From Chthoniobacteraceae bacterium (lineage in GTDB: Bacteria > Verrucomicrobiota > Verrucomicrobiia > Chthoniobacterales > Chthoniobacteraceae): DNA of 8,036 bases. The stretch is from NCBI GenBank assembly GCA_947478975.1, contig CANJYI010000116.1, positions 1 to 8,036 of the forward strand. The letters run 5' to 3'. Below are positions 6,115 through 8,036 of this stretch, piece after piece; position 1 is the first letter of the stretch; each line of letters starts with the position of its first letter. The position numbers and the translations under genes were made by a program. The notes under the pieces are model-generated. The model was not told the origin of the DNA. It saw only the letters and a list, made by a program, of their open reading frames with translations, and ran no database searches.

Positions 6115-7266
6115 ATGAAACTGCCAAACGTCCTTCCGCTGCTGTCTGTAGCCTTGCTGAACTTCTCCGCCCTGGGGGCAGACGGTCCGCGTTTGACCCT
6201 GGGAGCGAAGTTCACCGGCAACCAGTCCTGCGCCACCACGGGCTGCCACGGCGGGGGAACCATCCACAACGAGTCGATCATTTTTGAGCGGAAGGATCCG
6301 CATGCCGTTTCCTACGGGATCCTGGGGAAGGGCACTTCGTTGCGGATGGCCGAGGCGCTCGGAATCAAGGGCGATCCCGCCAAAAGCGAGCAGTGCAACG
6401 TGTGCCACGCCCCGATGCAGGGCCTCGACGCGGAACTTTTCGTGAAGGACCTCAAGCCGGACCGGGGGGTTTCCTGCGAGTCCTGCCATGGCGCCGCCGA
6501 AAACTGGCTGCGCTTCCACACCCGGCCGGATGTGGATTTCAAACAGATCGTGGCCGCCGGGATGCGCGACCTCAACGACATCTACGGGCGCGCCAATTCC
6601 TGCGTGGGCTGCCATCTGAACCTGGACGAGTCCTTGCGCAAGGCGGGGCATCCCGAGCTCTTCTTCGAGCTGGACGGCCAGTGTGCTGCACAGCCGCCTC
6701 ATTACCGCGATGCGCGCCCGTCGCTCGGGCCACGTTCCTGGCTGACGGGGCAGGCGGCGGCGCTGCGGGAAATGAGCTGGAAGCTCTCCAACAAGGGGGA
6801 TGAAAACTTCCTGCCGCGCTGGAAGGCGATGGTCTGGCTGCTGCAGAAAACCGAACTCGGCAAGCAGGAATTGCCCGTCTCAGAAGACTTTCCCACCATG
6901 CAGAAGGCCGCCGACGGACTGGCACGCAAGGCCGCCCAGAAGCTTTGGACCAAGGAGGAGGTCGCGGCACAGCTGAAGTCTTTGGCGGCGCTGCATGCTG
7001 AGTTTGAGGCGGGTAAGGCGGACCGGGCGCAGATGCAGCGCAAGGCGGAAGTGTTGGTGCCCGCGCTCGACAGGCTATGGCGGGACTTCGTCAAGGGCGG
7101 AGCGTCAAATGCAACCGAGGGGGAGACGTCGATTCGCGCTCTGCATGTGCTGGCGCTGGACCACGAGGATTTTGATCCGTCCAGATTTTCTGGGGCGTTG
7201 AGCCAGTTTAGCGGCAATCTCGCCCAGGCCTCCAGCGCCGCGCCCGCCGAGGTGAAGAAGAAGTAG
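6115..7266 (+). CDS. Exported tetraheme cytochrome c, cytochrome c554-like
   Basis: 383 aa. An N-terminal signal peptide (hydrophobic core LPLLSVALLNFSALGA, probable cleavage after about residue 22) sends it to the periplasm. Four haem c sites are visible: an unusual CX4CH (C39-A-T-T-G-C44-H45), then CXXCH at 94-98, 121-125 and 163-167. The segment GVSCESCHGAAENW at 118-131 followed by H135, and the DPHA at 61-64, match the layout of the cytochrome c554/multihaem family, where such His act as distal ligands. Residues about 210-370 contain no haem motif and look mostly helical and charged. No C-terminal membrane anchor is seen. It is divergently transcribed from the NADH/cytochrome operon and could be its soluble periplasmic partner (inference from position and cell compartment). 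No Shine-Dalgarno precedes the ATG. Confidence 0.93.
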   Translation: MKLPNVLPLLSVALLNFSALGADGPRLTLGAKFTGNQSCATTGCHGGGTIHNESIIFERKDPHAVSYGILGKGTSLRMAEALGIKGDPAKSEQCNVCHAPMQGLDAELFVKDLKPDRGVSCESCHGAAENWLRFHTRPDVDFKQIVAAGMRDLNDIYGRANSCVGCHLNLDESLRKAGHPELFFELDGQCAAQPPHYRDARPSLGPRSWLTGQAAALREMSWKLSNKGDENFLPRWKAMVWLLQKTELGKQELPVSEDFPTMQKAADGLARKAAQKLWTKEEVAAQLKSLAALHAEFEAGKADRAQMQRKAEVLVPALDRLWRDFVKGGASNATEGETSIRALHVLALDHEDFDPSRFSGALSQFSGNLAQASSAAPAEVKKK

Positions 7267-7365
7267 GGGAGGGCGGGGCACCATCGGATTTCGACATCTC
7301 CTTTCCTCGGCGGAGTCGACCGGGGGGGCTTCCGTGGTCCCGATTATTAGTGGGTGACATTCGGT

Positions 7366-7447
7366 CGCCCCTGCAGGGCGGGTTCCTTATTGGGTGGGCA
7401 ACCCACGGCGTTGCCATGGACTGGAGTTGGGGTGCCCCTGACGGGGC
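7366..7447 (+). repeat. Palindromic intergenic repeat module, copy 1
   Basis: Three consecutive hairpin-forming blocks: CGCCCCTGCAGGGCG at 7366-7380; CCCACGGCGTTGCCATGGA at 7402-7420, an imperfect hairpin around GTT; and GCCCCTGACGGGGC at 7434-7447. The same blocks in the same order occur in the reverse complement of 7549-7635. The layout is like REP/BIME-type extragenic palindromes. Family membership cannot be named from one window. Confidence 0.7.
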
Positions 7448-7548
7448 GACGGGTCGCGCCATCGGATGGTGACGGCTTCCTCTGGGGGTGACGGTTTTTG
7501 GGCGATTATCGTTCCCATCCCTTGCCGCGGTCCGGACTGCATTCTTGC

Positions 7549-7635
7549 GCACCGAAGGTGCACTTCACTCGCCAGCCCACGGCAACGCCGTGGGGAATCG
7601 GCGCAAAAAGTGGGACAGCCCTGCAGGGGCGTCCC
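7549..7635 (-). repeat. Palindromic intergenic repeat module, copy 2 (inverted relative to copy 1)
   Basis: Blocks on the plus strand: GCACCGAAGGTGC at 7549-7561; CCCACGGCAACGCCGTGGG at 7576-7594, a perfect 8-bp stem around a 3-nt loop; and GGGACAGCCCTGCAGGGG within 7612-7635, whose outer GGGAC/GTCCC also pairs. Read on the minus strand this gives the same block order as copy 1, and the CCCACGGCGTTGCC and CGCCCCTGCAGGGC cores are identical. The outer flanks of the blocks differ, so the copies are diverged while base pairing is kept. Confidence 0.7.
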
Positions 7636-7679
7636 AACGCGCTCCCGGTGAAAATGTTTGAGTGGTGCCTTTGTCCCAT

Positions 7680-7693
7680 GGACCAGCGGGTCC
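7680..7693. repeat. Small hairpin in the IclR upstream region
   Basis: GGACC-AGCG-GGTCC forms a perfect 5-bp stem with a 4-nt loop about 70 bp before the IclR-type start. It may belong to the neighbouring palindromic repeat or be an operator-like site; nothing decides between these. Confidence 0.35.
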
Positions 7694-7763
7694 CCGGAAT
7701 GAACCGGCCACAGAAATTTGCGGGGCGTCCGCTAAGGAAACACTCCGCTTCAGGTTTTCACTA

Positions 7764-8036
7764 ATGCAACCTGTTTCACTCATGAAAGCGGACACCATCT
7801 CCCACGCACCTGCCCTTCAACGGGGGCTCGCACTCCTGCAGGCCTTGGCCTCCCGGCCCAACGGAGCTTCTCAGTCCGAACTGGCCCAGCTTCTCGCGCT
7901 TCCATCGGCGGCCGTCCACCGCATTGTCCTCGCCCTCGAACACCTAGGCTACGTGCAGCGTCACCCAGCCTCTCGGACGCTCCGCGTCACGCAGAAGCTC
8001 CTGCTCCTTGGCCAGCCCCACTCCAGCAGCCGAAGC
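7764..8036 (+). CDS. IclR-family transcriptional regulator (partial, N-terminal DNA-binding domain)
   Basis: 91 codons are visible before the right edge, with no stop. Residues about 17-82 match the winged helix-turn-helix of IclR regulators: ALQRGLALLQAL at the start, then SQSELAQLLALPSAAVHRIVLALEHLGYV for the helix-turn-helix, and RTLRVTQKLLLLGQ in the wing and linker. The C-terminal ligand-binding domain would lie outside the window. The ATG at 7764 is used; an in-frame ATG at 7782 is equally possible, and neither has a clear ribosome binding site. IclR proteins usually control catabolic genes next to them, most likely further right, so a link to the redox operon is not supported. Confidence 0.88.
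   Translation, partial: MQPVSLMKADTISHAPALQRGLALLQALASRPNGASQSELAQLLALPSAAVHRIVLALEHLGYVQRHPASRTLRVTQKLLLLGQPHSSSRS

Larger units (their letters stand above)
7267..7763. other. 497-bp intergenic region without a convincing gene
   Basis: Short open frames here have low-complexity, Pro/Arg-rich translations with no recognisable domain, and they coincide with palindromic repeat DNA. The content I can support is two inverted copies of a hairpin module (7366-7447 and 7549-7635) and a further hairpin (7680-7693). No T-tract terminator was recognised after the tetraheme cytochrome, although the hairpins could stop or stabilise its transcript. The promoter of the IclR-type gene should lie in the right part but is not evident. 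Confidence 0.7.

Noticed and set aside
7267..7340. Rho-independent terminator after the tetraheme cytochrome
   Set aside because: GC-rich sequence is present but I found no good stem followed by a T-tract.
7281..7467. 9-bp direct repeat CCATCGGAT at 7281-7289 and 7459-7467 flanking repeat copy 1, considered as a target-site duplication
   Set aside because: The copies do not abut the ends of the repeat module, and a single 9-mer match over this distance in GC-rich DNA is weak evidence.
7498..7764. 88-codon open frame just before the IclR-type gene, ending at its start codon
   Set aside because: It runs through the palindromic repeat module and encodes no recognisable sequence; the stop/start overlap (TAATG) is probably chance.

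Overview
The window is a GC-rich bacterial segment (about 60% GC by eye) holding six protein genes. It is dominated by redox proteins. The phylum cannot be fixed from this sequence alone. The gene mix, the mostly weak Shine-Dalgarno signals and the palindromic intergenic repeats would fit a Verrucomicrobiota/Planctomycetota-type environmental bacterium, but that is a low-confidence inference. No tRNA, rRNA, CRISPR array, insertion sequence or transposase was seen.

Positions 1-5868 hold a tightly packed minus-strand operon of four genes, read from right to left. They are: a five-helix membrane protein with two H-x13-H helices (a diheme b-type cytochrome); a membrane-anchored decaheme c-type cytochrome; a NuoE-NuoF fusion (NADH/FMN/Fe-S diaphorase); and a HoxU/NuoG-N-terminus-like iron-sulfur protein that carries a cyclic-nucleotide-binding (CAP/cNMP) domain at its C-terminus and runs off the left edge. 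The genes are 14 bp apart, overlapping by 4 bp (ATGA), and 27 bp apart, so they are very likely co-transcribed and their products probably form one complex.

Positions 5869-6114 are a divergent intergenic region. To its right, on the plus strand, is an exported tetraheme cytochrome of the cytochrome c554 type (6115-7266) whose first haem motif is CX4CH. It is a plausible periplasmic partner of the complex.

Positions 7267-7763 contain no convincing gene. They hold two copies of a three-hairpin palindromic module in inverted orientation, plus another small hairpin. Position 7764 to the right edge is the DNA-binding N-terminus of an IclR-family regulator.

Working model (inference): a cytoplasmic NADH-oxidising or NAD-reducing Fe-S module is joined, through a diheme b membrane protein with one haem near each membrane face, to a periplasmic multihaem cytochrome. 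This would be a transmembrane NAD(H)-to-cytochrome electron conduit, possibly gated by a cyclic nucleotide or related ligand. The catalytic partner or further subunits may lie beyond the left edge.
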